64,000 nt of DNA, from contig NZ_JACVHC010000004.1 in the NCBI RefSeq assembly GCF_017976235.1, positions 604,699 through 668,698 on the forward strand, given 5' to 3'. The position numbers were made by a program, and so were the translations under genes. The notes below the pieces were generated by a model. It saw only the letters and a list, made by a program, of their open reading frames with translations, was not told where the DNA came from and searched no databases. Shown here one piece after another: positions 1 to 7,487 of this stretch (the first letter of the stretch is position 1; each line of letters starts with the position of its first letter). The stretch comes from Pseudomonas anatoliensis (GTDB lineage: Bacteria; Pseudomonadota; Gammaproteobacteria; Pseudomonadales; Pseudomonadaceae).

Positions 1-172
1 TTGTCCAGCCGGTGATGGCATTCGCTTTCGCCGGAGTGTCCAGAATGCAGCCGCCACCGCATGTCGATTGTTCAAAACTGCCATTGACCAACAGGTTGGC
101 TGCAAGAATGTTTGTACCCGTGCCGAGCAGCACAGCGCAGGACAGGAGCGGAACGAGGTATTTCTTCAACAT
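1..172 (-). CDS. Putative secreted protein, N-terminal fragment
   Basis: The first 57 codons of a leftward gene that runs off the window. The start ATG at 172 is preceded by GAGAG about seven bases upstream. The product opens with a clear Sec signal peptide (MLKKYLVPLL, hydrophobic core, cleavage probably after ILAAN or ILA) and then NLLVNGSFE. That motif, followed by an aromatic GW segment (AITGWT), is typical of the first strand of DUF642-like and 'choice-of-anchor' carbohydrate-binding beta-sandwich proteins, so an exported, possibly surface or polysaccharide-associated protein is likely. The mature start contains a CGGGC pair of cysteines. It lies in accessory DNA between a prophage-type regulator and whatever follows to the left. 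The family assignment rests on about 30 mature residues and is tentative. Confidence 0.6.
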   Translation of the reverse strand, partial: MLKKYLVPLLSCAVLLGTGTNILAANLLVNGSFEQSTCGGGCILDTPAKANAITGWT

Positions 173-290
173 ATGTTTTCTCTCGATTATGAGTTTTGTA
201 TCAGGGGAAATGCCGTGGGATCACATCCAATAACGAAGGCGCCTTCACGCCGGTGATACGGCGTAATGCGCTAAACGAGGCAGGCATTCC

Positions 291-319
291 AAAAAGCCCG
301 ACCATTGGCCGGGCTTTTC
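291..319 (-). terminator. Rho-independent terminator of the orphan leftward transcript
   Basis: A 9-bp stem, AAAAGCCCG against CGGGCTTTT, with a short loop. The run of T on the minus-strand side makes it a plausible terminator for the transcript that starts near 578. Because the stem is A/T-flanked on both sides it could also work rightward. Confidence 0.7.
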
Positions 320-580
320 AGTAATGCGCTCCTTCGCCTTCCTTTAAATCCTGTGTTCAAAAAAGGAAGCTGACTTTTCGGCGCTACTGGCGCGGTACGA
401 GTCCATTCAGATTGTTTTTCCGACCGCGGTCCCTGCCCGCCGGATAACTGCTTGTGGTGCTTTACGCTGCACACCCGGGTCAGTTGCCAACCCTCTGAAC
501 CGTTAAGGCCGGTTCATCGCTGCCTGTTCTTGTGGAACTAAAGAGCTTTCGTTTCCAGCCGCTTTGTCGAGCGGCTTGGT
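291..580 (-). ncRNA. Candidate ~290-nt structured transcript under the TGCAT operators
   Basis: A leftward transcript is predicted from the near-consensus promoter at 585-613 to the terminator at 291-319. I see no convincing gene in it. The only sizeable reading frame on this strand (474 to 271, GTG start) has no well-placed ribosome binding site and reads straight through the terminator hairpin. The RNA would begin with a perfect 7-bp hairpin (AGCCGCT/AGCGGCT, about 555-577), followed by a GAACCG/CGGTTC hairpin near 495-515 and further GC-rich inverted sequence around 425-440. It may be an independent small RNA, or the leader of an operon that begins further left. This is inference from promoter, terminator and lack of coding signals. 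Confidence 0.45.
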
Positions 581-584
581 GGCA

Positions 585-613
585 ATAATATGCATGGATG
601 CATATACAGTCAA
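585..613 (-). promoter_or_regulatory. Near-consensus sigma-70 promoter reading leftward
   Basis: On the minus strand a -35 hexamer TTGACT (608-613) and a -10 hexamer TATTAT (585-590) are separated by exactly 17 bp. Transcription would start near 577-580. The spacer is filled by one operator palindrome and the -35 abuts another, so the promoter looks built to be shut off tightly by the neighbouring repressor. It lies just beyond the repressor gene's own terminator, so it serves whatever is to the left. Confidence 0.75.
588..605. promoter_or_regulatory. Operator O2, 18-bp perfect palindrome in the promoter spacer
   Basis: ATATGCAT-gg-ATGCATAT is an uninterrupted inverted repeat with 8-bp arms. 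It covers most of the spacer and part of the -10 of the leftward promoter, the position expected for a repressor site. The core TGCAT-N2-ATGCA is shared with O1. Binding by the adjacent CI/PrtR-like repressor is inference. Confidence 0.65.
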
Positions 614-627
614 TGCATTGATGCATT
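612..627. promoter_or_regulatory. Operator O1, 16-bp perfect palindrome at the -35
   Basis: AATGCAT-tg-ATGCATT has 7-bp arms and overlaps the first bases of the -35 hexamer. Its centre lies 23 bp from that of O2, about two helical turns, so two repressor dimers could sit on the same face and cooperate, as in lambdoid operators. Confidence 0.65.
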
Positions 628-699
628 TATTTATGCGCAAGAAATGCACGCACGCATGAAAGCCGCATAGATCAAGGTTCCGAGGTCTTTTGACGGGCG

Positions 700-725
700 A
701 AAAAAAACCCGCCAATGGCGGGTTT
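700..725 (-). terminator. Terminator of the repressor gene
   Basis: AAACCCGCC/GGCGGGTTT stem with a three-base loop and, on the minus strand, an eight-base T run after the stem. It lies 18 bases past the repressor stop codon and separates that gene from the operator-controlled promoter. Confidence 0.85.
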
Positions 726-743
726 CATCTGAAAGCGGTGTGA

Positions 744-1478
744 TTACCGGGCGTACATGCCCCACCAGAAGACGTGACCAAGGATGACGATCTGCTCCTC
801 CTGAATTTCCTGGAAGCTGTAGTCCTCGTCCGGATGCTCGTCACGATTGAAGCTGCGCAGGCGAATGCCGGTAGGCAAGCGATAGAGCTGCTTCACCCGC
901 AACTGGCCGTTGTGGTTGATCGCGTACAGATCACCATCAATGATGTCGCCGATGCCGCACTTGCCCGCGTTGACACCCACGGTGGCGCCGTCACGCAACA
1001 CCGGCAACATGCTGTTGCCACGCACGGTCACGCATTTGGCCTGGTCGAACTGCACACCGTTATGGCGCAGGCTGCGCTTGCCGAAGCGCAGGCTAGAGCG
1101 CTCGCTCTCTTCGATGACGAATCTTCCTGATCCTGCTGCCAATTCAACCTCGCGAAGAAACGGCACCGACACCTCGTCGTCATCGACAGGTGTGTCGTCG
1201 TCCCACAGCATTATGTCCTTGAGTTCTGCGTGTACTTCACCGCGCCCGGCACCCGCCGACGGCGCGACATCCGCGCGCCCGCGCAACTGATCGGTGCTCA
1301 CGGCGAAGTACTCGGCGATCTTCGAAATATGTTTATCCGAAGGATCGACGATCTTCCCGCTGAGAATCCGCGAGAGAGTGGATTGAGGCACGCCGGTGCG
1401 ACGGTGGAGCTCCGTGGGGGAGATCCCGTGCTGATCGAGCAGTGCTCTTAAGACGGAGGATACGTTGCGTTTTTGCAT
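744..1478 (-). CDS. CI/PrtR-like HTH repressor with S24 (LexA-type) self-cleavage domain
   Basis: A 244-residue repressor of the phage CI/LexA type. Residues about 5-65 form a Cro/CI helix-turn-helix (GVPQSTLSRILSG is the recognition region). The C-terminal S24 domain has the cleavable Ala115-Gly116 bond (LAAGSG), the catalytic Ser156 in GNSM and Lys196 in RVKQL, so it should cleave itself when RecA is activated by DNA damage. This arrangement matches PrtR-type regulators of R-tailocins, which in fluorescent pseudomonads often sit beside mutS. The likely targets are the two TGCAT-N2-ATGCA sites past its 3' end. A looser copy (TGCAT-N5-ATGCA, 1524-1538) lies upstream of its own start and may give autoregulation. 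The start is uncertain: ATG 1478 is preferred, ATG 1487 would add three residues, and neither has a strong ribosome binding site. Confidence 0.85.
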   Translation of the reverse strand: MQKRNVSSVLRALLDQHGISPTELHRRTGVPQSTLSRILSGKIVDPSDKHISKIAEYFAVSTDQLRGRADVAPSAGAGRGEVHAELKDIMLWDDDTPVDDDEVSVPFLREVELAAGSGRFVIEESERSSLRFGKRSLRHNGVQFDQAKCVTVRGNSMLPVLRDGATVGVNAGKCGIGDIIDGDLYAINHNGQLRVKQLYRLPTGIRLRSFNRDEHPDEDYSFQEIQEEQIVILGHVFWWGMYAR

Positions 1479-1523
1479 AACGCGCATAGTGCTTGAAGTT
1501 TTTCGTGAAGACAAATGCTGATT

Positions 1524-1538
1524 TGCATAATCGATGCA
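1524..1538. promoter_or_regulatory. Possible weak operator upstream of the repressor and mutS
   Basis: TGCAT and ATGCA half-sites separated by 5 bp instead of 2, in the divergent region between the repressor (start 1478) and mutS (start 1690). It may give autoregulation. The altered spacing makes this doubtful. Confidence 0.3.
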
Positions 1539-1689
1539 TATAGCGTCTTTTCGACGAAGCAAATGCACAGCGACCCGCGATGCCTGCGTCGAGCAGACTC
1601 CCCATGGTAACCTTGCGCCCATCGCGGAAAAGCCCGGCCGTTGTCCCCGCTTTTGCCCTACATCTTTTAACGAGTTGCCTGACAATCCG

Positions 1690-4269
1690 ATGAATAAAGC
1701 CGTCTCCGATCTGTCCTCCCACACCCCGATGATGCAGCAATACTGGCGCCTGAAGAATCAGCACCCGGATCAGCTGATGTTCTACCGCATGGGTGACTTC
1801 TACGAGATCTTCTATGAAGACGCGAAGAAGGCCGCCAAGCTGCTCGACATCACGCTGACTGCGCGCGGGCAATCGGCGGGACAGGCGATTCCGATGTGTG
1901 GGATTCCTTACCACGCGGCAGAAGGTTACCTGGCGAAACTGGTCAAGCTTGGCGAGTCGGTGGTGATCTGCGAGCAGGTCGGCGATCCGGCCACCAGTAA
2001 AGGGCCGGTTGATCGTCAGGTGGTGCGGATCATCACACCGGGCACTGTCAGCGACGAGGCGCTGCTCGATGAGCGCCGCGACAACCTGATCGCCGCCGTG
2101 CTGGGCGACGAGCGCCTGTTTGGTCTGGCGGTGCTGGACATCACCAGCGGCAACTTCACCGTGCTGGAAATCAAGGGCTGGGAAAACCTGCTGGCAGAGC
2201 TTGAGCGGGTCAACCCGGTGGAACTGATGATCCCGGATGACTGGCCGCGGGATCTGCCGGCGGAAAAACGCCGTGGCGTGCGGCGTCGTGCGCCGTGGGA
2301 TTTCGAGCGTGATTCGGCGCTGAAAAGTCTCTGTCAGCAGTTTTCCACCCAGGACCTGAAGGGCTTCGGTTGCGAAAACCTGACCCTGGCCATCGGCGCT
2401 GCCGGTTGCCTGCTGGCCTACGCCAAGGAAACCCAGCGCACCGCCCTGCCCCACCTGCGCAGCCTGCGCCACGAACGTCTAGATGACACGGTTGTGCTCG
2501 ACGGCGCGAGCCGGCGCAATCTGGAGCTCGACACCAACCTGGCCGGGGGCCGCGACAACACGCTGCAATCGGTGGTCGATCGCTGCCAGACCGCCATGGG
2601 CAGCCGTCTGCTGACCCGTTGGCTGAACCGCCCGCTGCGTGATCTGACCGTGCTGCTGGCGCGTCAGACATCGATCACTTGCCTGCTCGACCGCTATCGT
2701 TTTGAAAAACTGCAGCCGCAGCTCAAGGAAATCGGCGACATCGAGCGAATCCTGGCGCGAATCGGCCTGCGCAATGCGCGTCCGCGTGACCTTGCGCGCC
2801 TGCGCGATGCCCTTGGCGCGCTGCCGGAACTGCAAGTAGCGATGACCGATCTGGAAGCGCCGCACCTGCAAAGTCTGGCGACAACCACCAGCACCTACCC
2901 GGAACTGGCGGCACTGCTGGAAAAAGCCATTATCGACAACCCGCCTGCGGTGATCCGTGACGGCGGCGTGTTGAAGACCGGTTACGACAGCGAACTCGAC
3001 GAGTTGCAATCGCTGAGTGAAAACGCCGGCCAGTTCCTGATCGATCTGGAAGCCCGGGAAAAGGCTCGCACGGGGCTGTCCCACCTGAAAGTCGGCTACA
3101 ACCGTATTCACGGCTACTTCATCGAGCTGCCGAGCAAGCAAGCCGAATCGGCACCGGCGGATTACATCCGTCGCCAGACCTTGAAAGGTGCCGAGCGTTT
3201 TATCACGCCAGAACTGAAAGAGTTCGAAGACAAGGCGCTGTCGGCCAAGAGCCGCGCCCTTGCTCGTGAAAAGATGCTCTATGAGGCGCTGCTGGAAGAT
3301 CTGATCAGCCAGTTGCCGCCATTGCAGGATACCGCCGGCGCATTGGCTGAACTGGACGTGCTGAGCAACCTCGCCGAACGCGCACTGAATCTGGATCTGA
3401 ACTGCCCGCGTTTCGTCAGCGAGCCGTGCATGCGCATCACCCAGGGTCGTCACCCGGTGGTCGAGCAAGTCCTGACCACGCCGTTCGTGGCCAATGACCT
3501 GAGTCTGGATGACAACACGCGAATGCTGGTGATCACCGGCCCGAACATGGGCGGTAAATCCACCTACATGCGGCAAACCGCTTTGATCGTGCTGCTCGCA
3601 CACATCGGCAGCTTCGTGCCGGCGGCCAGTTGCGAACTGTCGTTGGTTGATCGGATCTTCACCCGGATCGGTTCCAGTGATGACCTGGCCGGTGGCCGCT
3701 CGACCTTCATGGTGGAAATGAGCGAAACCGCCAACATCCTGCACAACGCCACCGAACGCAGTCTGGTGCTGATGGACGAAGTCGGACGCGGCACGAGCAC
3801 CTTCGATGGCCTGTCGCTGGCCTGGGCTGCGGCCGAGCGCTTGGCGCATCTGCGTGCCTACACGCTGTTCGCCACGCACTATTTCGAACTGACCGTGTTG
3901 CCGGAAGCCGAGCCGTTGGTGGCCAACGTCCACCTCAACGCTACCGAACATAACGAGCGCATTGTGTTCCTGCACCATGTGCTGCCAGGGCCTGCAAGTC
4001 AGAGCTACGGCCTGGCGGTCGCGCAACTGGCGGGCGTACCGAGCGAAGTCATCGTGCGGGCGCGGGAACATCTCAGTCGACTGGAAGAGACCGCGCTGCC
4101 CCATGAAGCGCCGAAACCGGTCAAGGGAAAACCCGCAGCGCCGCAGCAGAGCGATATGTTCGCCAGTCTGCCGCACCCGGTACTGGATGAGCTGGCTAAA
4201 CTGGATATCGACGACATGACTCCTCGTCGTGCTCTGGAAATGCTCTATGCGCTGAAGAACCGGATATAA
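1690..4269 (+). CDS. mutS: DNA mismatch repair ATPase MutS
   Basis: MutS recognises mismatches and small loops and recruits MutL. The 859-residue product is full length for the family. The mismatch-reading Phe37-x-Glu39 (GDFYE) is near the N-terminus. The Walker A GPNMGGKST is at 617-625 and the Walker B LMDE ends at Glu697, followed by the signature GRGTST. Near the C-terminus QSDMF (820-824) is a beta-clamp-binding type motif, then comes the tetramerisation tail. ATG 1690 (MNKAVSD) is chosen because the known family begins there. The in-frame extension upstream overlaps the divergent regulatory region and does not look like MutS. The gene is divergent from the prophage-type repressor and is followed by fdxA. 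Confidence 0.97.
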   Translation: MNKAVSDLSSHTPMMQQYWRLKNQHPDQLMFYRMGDFYEIFYEDAKKAAKLLDITLTARGQSAGQAIPMCGIPYHAAEGYLAKLVKLGESVVICEQVGDPATSKGPVDRQVVRIITPGTVSDEALLDERRDNLIAAVLGDERLFGLAVLDITSGNFTVLEIKGWENLLAELERVNPVELMIPDDWPRDLPAEKRRGVRRRAPWDFERDSALKSLCQQFSTQDLKGFGCENLTLAIGAAGCLLAYAKETQRTALPHLRSLRHERLDDTVVLDGASRRNLELDTNLAGGRDNTLQSVVDRCQTAMGSRLLTRWLNRPLRDLTVLLARQTSITCLLDRYRFEKLQPQLKEIGDIERILARIGLRNARPRDLARLRDALGALPELQVAMTDLEAPHLQSLATTTSTYPELAALLEKAIIDNPPAVIRDGGVLKTGYDSELDELQSLSENAGQFLIDLEAREKARTGLSHLKVGYNRIHGYFIELPSKQAESAPADYIRRQTLKGAERFITPELKEFEDKALSAKSRALAREKMLYEALLEDLISQLPPLQDTAGALAELDVLSNLAERALNLDLNCPRFVSEPCMRITQGRHPVVEQVLTTPFVANDLSLDDNTRMLVITGPNMGGKSTYMRQTALIVLLAHIGSFVPAASCELSLVDRIFTRIGSSDDLAGGRSTFMVEMSETANILHNATERSLVLMDEVGRGTSTFDGLSLAWAAAERLAHLRAYTLFATHYFELTVLPEAEPLVANVHLNATEHNERIVFLHHVLPGPASQSYGLAVAQLAGVPSEVIVRAREHLSRLEETALPHEAPKPVKGKPAAPQQSDMFASLPHPVLDELAKLDIDDMTPRRALEMLYALKNRI

Positions 4270-4432
4270 GCACTGAAGAAGCGGATATAACGCAAACGGC
4301 TTCAAGCTGTTAGAATCTCGCGCGGTTTGGGATGCTGCTAGCTAATAGCCTGGCCAGCAGACATCGCTCCCGAACCTGGCGACCCCAACCGTGAAGGGGC
4401 AACGCTGCCGCCGCCTGAGGAGAGAACTAGAA

Positions 4433-4756
4433 ATGACCTTCGTCGTCACCGACAACTGCATCAAGTGCAAGTACACCGACTGCGTAGAAGTCTGTCCGGT
4501 GGACTGCTTTTACGAAGGCCCGAACTTCCTGGTGATTCACCCGGATGAGTGCATCGACTGTGCCCTGTGCGAACCAGAATGCCCGGCCGTAGCCATTTTC
4601 TCCGAGGACGAAGTTCCGGAAGAGATGCAGGAATTCATCCAGCTGAACGTTGAGTTGGCGGAAATCTGGCCGAACATCACCGAGAAGAAAGAATCGCTGC
4701 CGGATGCCGAAGAGTGGGATGGCGTCAAAGGTAAGATCAAAGACCTCGAACGCTGA
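4433..4756 (+). CDS. fdxA: 7Fe ferredoxin FdxA ([3Fe-4S][4Fe-4S])
   Basis: A 107-residue soluble electron carrier of the Azotobacter FdI type. The N-terminal half holds two cysteine clusters: CIKCKYTDC with a following CPVDC, and CIDCALCEPECP. In this family such spacing binds one [3Fe-4S] and one [4Fe-4S] cluster. The C-terminal acidic tail (EEMQEFIQLN, EKKESLPDAEEW) is also typical. A strong GAGGAG ribosome binding site lies 11 bases before ATG 4433. A TAGAAT -10-like hexamer at 4311-4316 suggests its own promoter with a ~110-nt leader. It is convergent with rsmZ and rpoS, the usual Pseudomonas arrangement. Confidence 0.96.
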   Translation: MTFVVTDNCIKCKYTDCVEVCPVDCFYEGPNFLVIHPDECIDCALCEPECPAVAIFSEDEVPEEMQEFIQLNVELAEIWPNITEKKESLPDAEEWDGVKGKIKDLER

Positions 4757-4773
4757 TCTGTCACGCGCTCGAT

Positions 4774-4797
4774 AAAAAGGCCCCTCGCGGGCCTTTT
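4774..4797 (+). terminator. Terminator of fdxA
   Basis: AAAAAGGCCC-CTCG-CGGGCCTTTTT hairpin with a T run, 18 bases after the fdxA stop codon. Confidence 0.9.
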
Positions 4798-4827
4798 TGC
4801 TTTTGCGGTTTTTACTTTTTTGCAGAC

Positions 4828-4956
4828 AAAAAAAGGGGCGGTTTGACCCGCCCACATTTTTTCCCTATTCCCTGTGTTCCCTTTCATCGTCCTGATGAAT
4901 CGCATCCTGCGATGTCCTTTCCCCTCTTCCTTGAAGGGCGTGTCTGTCCGTCGACA
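4828..4956 (-). ncRNA. rsmZ: Regulatory small RNA RsmZ
   Basis: A ~129-nt RNA that sequesters the translational repressors RsmA/RsmE. Read on the minus strand it begins TGTCGACGGACAGACACG and carries eight GGA motifs, several in predicted loops (for example ATCGCAGGATGCGAT and CATCAGGACGATG), the binding signature of CsrA-family proteins. It ends in a GGGCGG/CCGCCC hairpin followed by seven T (4828-4853). The -10 TAGTAT lies at 4965-4970. Its position between fdxA and rpoS is where rsmZ sits in all well-studied pseudomonads. Through the Gac/Rsm cascade it would derepress secondary metabolism, exoenzymes and biofilm traits. Confidence 0.93.
4831..4853 (-). terminator. Terminator of rsmZ
   Basis: GGGCGG-loop-CCGCCC followed on the minus strand by an uninterrupted run of T. 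It forms the 3' stem-loop of RsmZ. Confidence 0.9.
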
Positions 4957-5128
4957 CAACCCGGATACTAGAGAATTCTTAGGTAAGAGCAACAGGTCCT
5001 GGACGCTTAAACGGTCTGTCACAAGCGTTTCATATTAGAAAATAATTATACGAATCAATAAGTTAAAAACAGACCATTGGAAATATCGACGTCTACTGCC
5101 GTGTAAAAATAACGAACACTTACGAAAC

Positions 5129-5146
5129 AGTAAGCAAAGGCTTACA
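5129..5146. promoter_or_regulatory. GacA upstream activating sequence of rsmZ
   Basis: On the minus strand TGTAAGCCTTTGCTTACT matches the GacA box TGTAAG-N6-CTTACA except for the last base. Its centre is about 180 bp upstream of the inferred rsmZ start, the distance known for rsm small-RNA genes in fluorescent pseudomonads. The stretch between box and promoter (about 5030-5125) is markedly AT-rich, as is usual at this locus. It indicates control by the GacS/GacA two-component system. Confidence 0.88.
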
Positions 5147-5176
5147 GAGTGAGACTACAAATCTCGCCCGATATCT

Positions 5177-5206
5177 TTTGCAGGAGCTGCCGAAGGCTCC
5201 TACACA
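5177..5206. repeat. Solitary REP half-element
   Basis: GCAGGAGCTGCCGAAGGCTC followed by CTACA is one arm of the GTAGGAGCTGCCGCAGGCTGCGATC REP family found elsewhere in the window, without its inverted partner. It lies between the rsmZ control region and the rpoS terminator. Confidence 0.65.
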
Positions 5207-5237
5207 CAACGTCGCGATTCGACGTGGATTTCAGGCA

Positions 5238-5262
5238 ACAAAAAACCCCGAACCAGTCGGGG
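5238..5262 (-). terminator. Terminator of rpoS
   Basis: CCCCGACTGGTTCGGGG hairpin followed by six T on the minus strand, about 30 bases after the rpoS stop codon. Confidence 0.9.
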
Positions 5263-5289
5263 CATTTTGCGGGCGGTCGTTTGAAGCGC

Positions 5290-6300
5290 TTACTGGAACA
5301 GCGACTCGCTCGACAGGCCATTCTTTTCAAGGATTTCGCGAAGGCGCTTGAGCCCTTCTACCTGGATCTGTCTTACCCGTTCCCGGGTCAGGCCGATCTC
5401 CAGGCCTACATCTTCCAGCGTACTGCTCTCGTGGCCGCGCAGGCCGAAGCGGCGGATGACCACCTCGCGCTGCTTGTCGGTCAGCTCCGACAGCCACTGA
5501 TCGATGCTCTGCGACAGGTCATCGTCCTGCAGCAGTTCGCACGGATCGGTCGGACGATCATCGGTAAGTGTGTCCAGCAGGGTTTTATCCGAATCCGGAC
5601 CCAGCGAGACGTCGACCGAAGAAACACGCTCGTTCAGGCCCAGCATGCGCTTGACCTCGCCCACCGGTTTTTCCAGCAGGTTGGCGATTTCTTCGGGTGA
5701 AGGTTCGTGGTCGAGTTTCTGCGTCAGCTCCCGTGCAGCCCGCAGGTACACATTGAGCTCCTTGACCACATGGATCGGCAACCGGATGGTCCGGGTCTGA
5801 TTCATGATCGCGCGCTCGATGGTTTGACGAATCCACCAGGTCGCGTAGGTCGAGAAGCGGAAGCCGCGCTCGGGGTCGAACTTTTCTACCGCGCGGATCA
5901 AGCCAAGGTTGCCCTCTTCGATCAGATCCAGCAGCGACAGCCCCCGATTGACGTAACGCCGAGCGATTTTCACCACCAGCCGCAGGTTACTTTCAATCAT
6001 GCGCTTGCGCCCCGCCGGATCGCCACTTTGCGACAAGCGCGCAAAATGAACTTCTTCCTCGGGGGAGAGCAACGGGGAAAAGCCGATTTCGTTGAGATAC
6101 AGCTGCGTGGCATCAAGTGCCCGAGTGTAATCGATGTATTTATGTTGTTTAAGTGTGGCGGATTGTTTGGATTTGGAACGAACGGAAGGTGGAGCAGCCC
6201 CTTCATCATTCGACATCGAAGATTCCGAATCGATGCCGGTCTCCATAAGGAGAACCTCATCGTCGATGTCAAACTCCGGCACTTCTTTACTGAGAGCCAT
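5290..6300 (-). CDS. rpoS: RNA polymerase sigma factor RpoS (sigma-38)
   Basis: A 336-residue stationary-phase and general stress sigma factor. After an acidic N-terminal region it has region 1.2 (DATQLYLNEIGFSPLLS), region 2 (NLRLVVKIARRYVNRGL and RFSTYATWWIRQTIERAI), region 3, and a C-terminal region 4 helix-turn-helix (TLEDVGLEIGLTRERVRQIQ). It lies downstream of nlpD, which in gammaproteobacteria usually contains the main rpoS promoter. The intergenic gap is 106 bases. The gene has its own terminator, then the rsmZ control region. The pairing of rpoS with a Gac-controlled small RNA is the conserved Pseudomonas arrangement. Confidence 0.97.
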   Translation of the reverse strand: MALSKEVPEFDIDDEVLLMETGIDSESSMSNDEGAAPPSVRSKSKQSATLKQHKYIDYTRALDATQLYLNEIGFSPLLSPEEEVHFARLSQSGDPAGRKRMIESNLRLVVKIARRYVNRGLSLLDLIEEGNLGLIRAVEKFDPERGFRFSTYATWWIRQTIERAIMNQTRTIRLPIHVVKELNVYLRAARELTQKLDHEPSPEEIANLLEKPVGEVKRMLGLNERVSSVDVSLGPDSDKTLLDTLTDDRPTDPCELLQDDDLSQSIDQWLSELTDKQREVVIRRFGLRGHESSTLEDVGLEIGLTRERVRQIQVEGLKRLREILEKNGLSSESLFQ

Positions 6301-6406
6301 TGTTATAGTCCTTTGGTGAGTTCGACCCCAAGCTCAAGCGACGCCTCTATCCTTGGCAACGCTGGAGCCTGTCCCCTCTACGCGACGGAACAGGCTGGAT
6401 TGCAAA

Positions 6407-7276
6407 TCAACGCCTTGGCAGGAACTGCAGCGGATCTACTGGTTTACCTTGTCGGCGAATCTCAAAATGCAGTTTCACCCGGTCTGTACCCGTTGACCCC
6501 ATTTCGGCAATTGTCTGTCCGACTTTGACCTGCTGTCCCTCCCGAACCAACAGCCTGCGGTTATGTCCGTAAGCACTGACGTAGGTTTCGCTGTGTTTGA
6601 TGATGACTAATTCGCCGTAGCCCCTTAAGCCACTCCCGGCGTAAACCACCGTCCCATCAGACGCAGCTAAAACAGGCTGTCCCAAATCTCCGGCGATATC
6701 AATTCCTTTATTCAAACTACCGTTTGAAGAGAATTTACCAATCAGAATGCCATTAGATGGCCATCCCCAGCCGGTCGGGGCCGGACCGGCTGGAGGCATT
6801 GGAGCCGGGGTTTGCTTGTTGGCGACGGACGGTACAGCGCTCGTAGAACCGCGGGTTGTGGTGGTCGTCGTGCCATTTGCCTGGCGCCGGATTACGGTGG
6901 TTTTGCTGGACGATGATGGCGAAGAACTGGCGCTGCTCACTACGGCAGTCGGCGTAGAACCGGTACGCCCGTCGAAGCGAATTGTCTGACCCGGATGGAT
7001 CGTATACGGCGTAGGAATATTGTTCCGTGCCGCGAGGGCTTTGTAGTCCCAGCCGTAGCGAAACGCGATGGAAAACATCGTATCGCCCGGACGGACTACA
7101 TATTGGCCGGTCGTCACGGTAGGACGCTGTGCGACCGCGCCGTTGCGATCGACCACCCGGACATTGCTCGATTTGGTGCTGGAGCAACCCACCAGCAAGG
7201 TGCTCAAGACAAGGCCAGTCACCAGGCGCTGAAAGCTCGTGTTACCCATACGCTGCGCAATGACAGTGAGACTCAC
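6407..7276 (-). CDS. nlpD: Lipoprotein NlpD/LppB, LysM + degenerate LytM (M23) activator
   Basis: A 289-residue outer-membrane lipoprotein that activates a periplasmic amidase (AmiC-type) at the division site. The signal peptide ends in lipobox LLVGC (Cys31). A LysM peptidoglycan-binding domain spans about 58-102 (YVVRPGDTMFSIAFRYGW). A Ser/Thr/Pro-rich linker follows, then a LytM domain at about 185-285. The first zinc motif HxxxD is replaced (NKGIDI in place of a His-containing motif), so this domain is probably an activator and not an enzyme, as known for NlpD/EnvC. GTG 7276 is chosen because AAAGGGAG precedes it at a good distance; the longer frame from 7339 lacks this. It is transcribed toward rpoS. 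Confidence 0.93.
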   Translation of the reverse strand: MSLTVIAQRMGNTSFQRLVTGLVLSTLLVGCSSTKSSNVRVVDRNGAVAQRPTVTTGQYVVRPGDTMFSIAFRYGWDYKALAARNNIPTPYTIHPGQTIRFDGRTGSTPTAVVSSASSSPSSSSKTTVIRRQANGTTTTTTRGSTSAVPSVANKQTPAPMPPAGPAPTGWGWPSNGILIGKFSSNGSLNKGIDIAGDLGQPVLAASDGTVVYAGSGLRGYGELVIIKHSETYVSAYGHNRRLLVREGQQVKVGQTIAEMGSTGTDRVKLHFEIRRQGKPVDPLQFLPRR

Positions 7277-7487
7277 CCGCCGCTCCCTTTGTGGTGGCTG
7301 AAAAATTCGAATGCCGAACTCCGGCATGAGGTGTCGCAAGTATAACGGGCCGAATCGGCTTTACCTTTAATGAAGCGAAATCGCTTCACGCACACGTTTG
7401 CAAGCTGACAATCTGCTGCGTTTAAACGATCGCTGCCGGTGTAAGACCAAGGCCAACGAAAGGAATTCAGCGCCGTTGAATAAATGC

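Noticed and set aside
271..474. Leftward 67-codon reading frame under the operator promoter
   Set aside because: GTG start without a placed ribosome binding site, and the frame runs through the terminator hairpin at 291-319. Kept only as part of the candidate RNA.
591..611. LexA box in the leftward promoter (CTGTATAT)
   Set aside because: Only the left half matches; the other half of the palindrome is absent. The overlapping TGCAT palindromes explain the sequence better.
503..715. Leftward 70-codon reading frame
   Set aside because: It covers the operators, the promoter and part of the repressor's terminator, and has no ribosome binding site.
1534..1689. N-terminal extension of MutS
   Set aside because: In frame but unlike MutS, and it overlaps the divergent control region; ATG 1690 gives the known family start.
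2479..4305. A 608-codon leftward reading frame
   Set aside because: Antisense to mutS; composition is that of a shadow frame (rich in Gln, His, Arg, Val).
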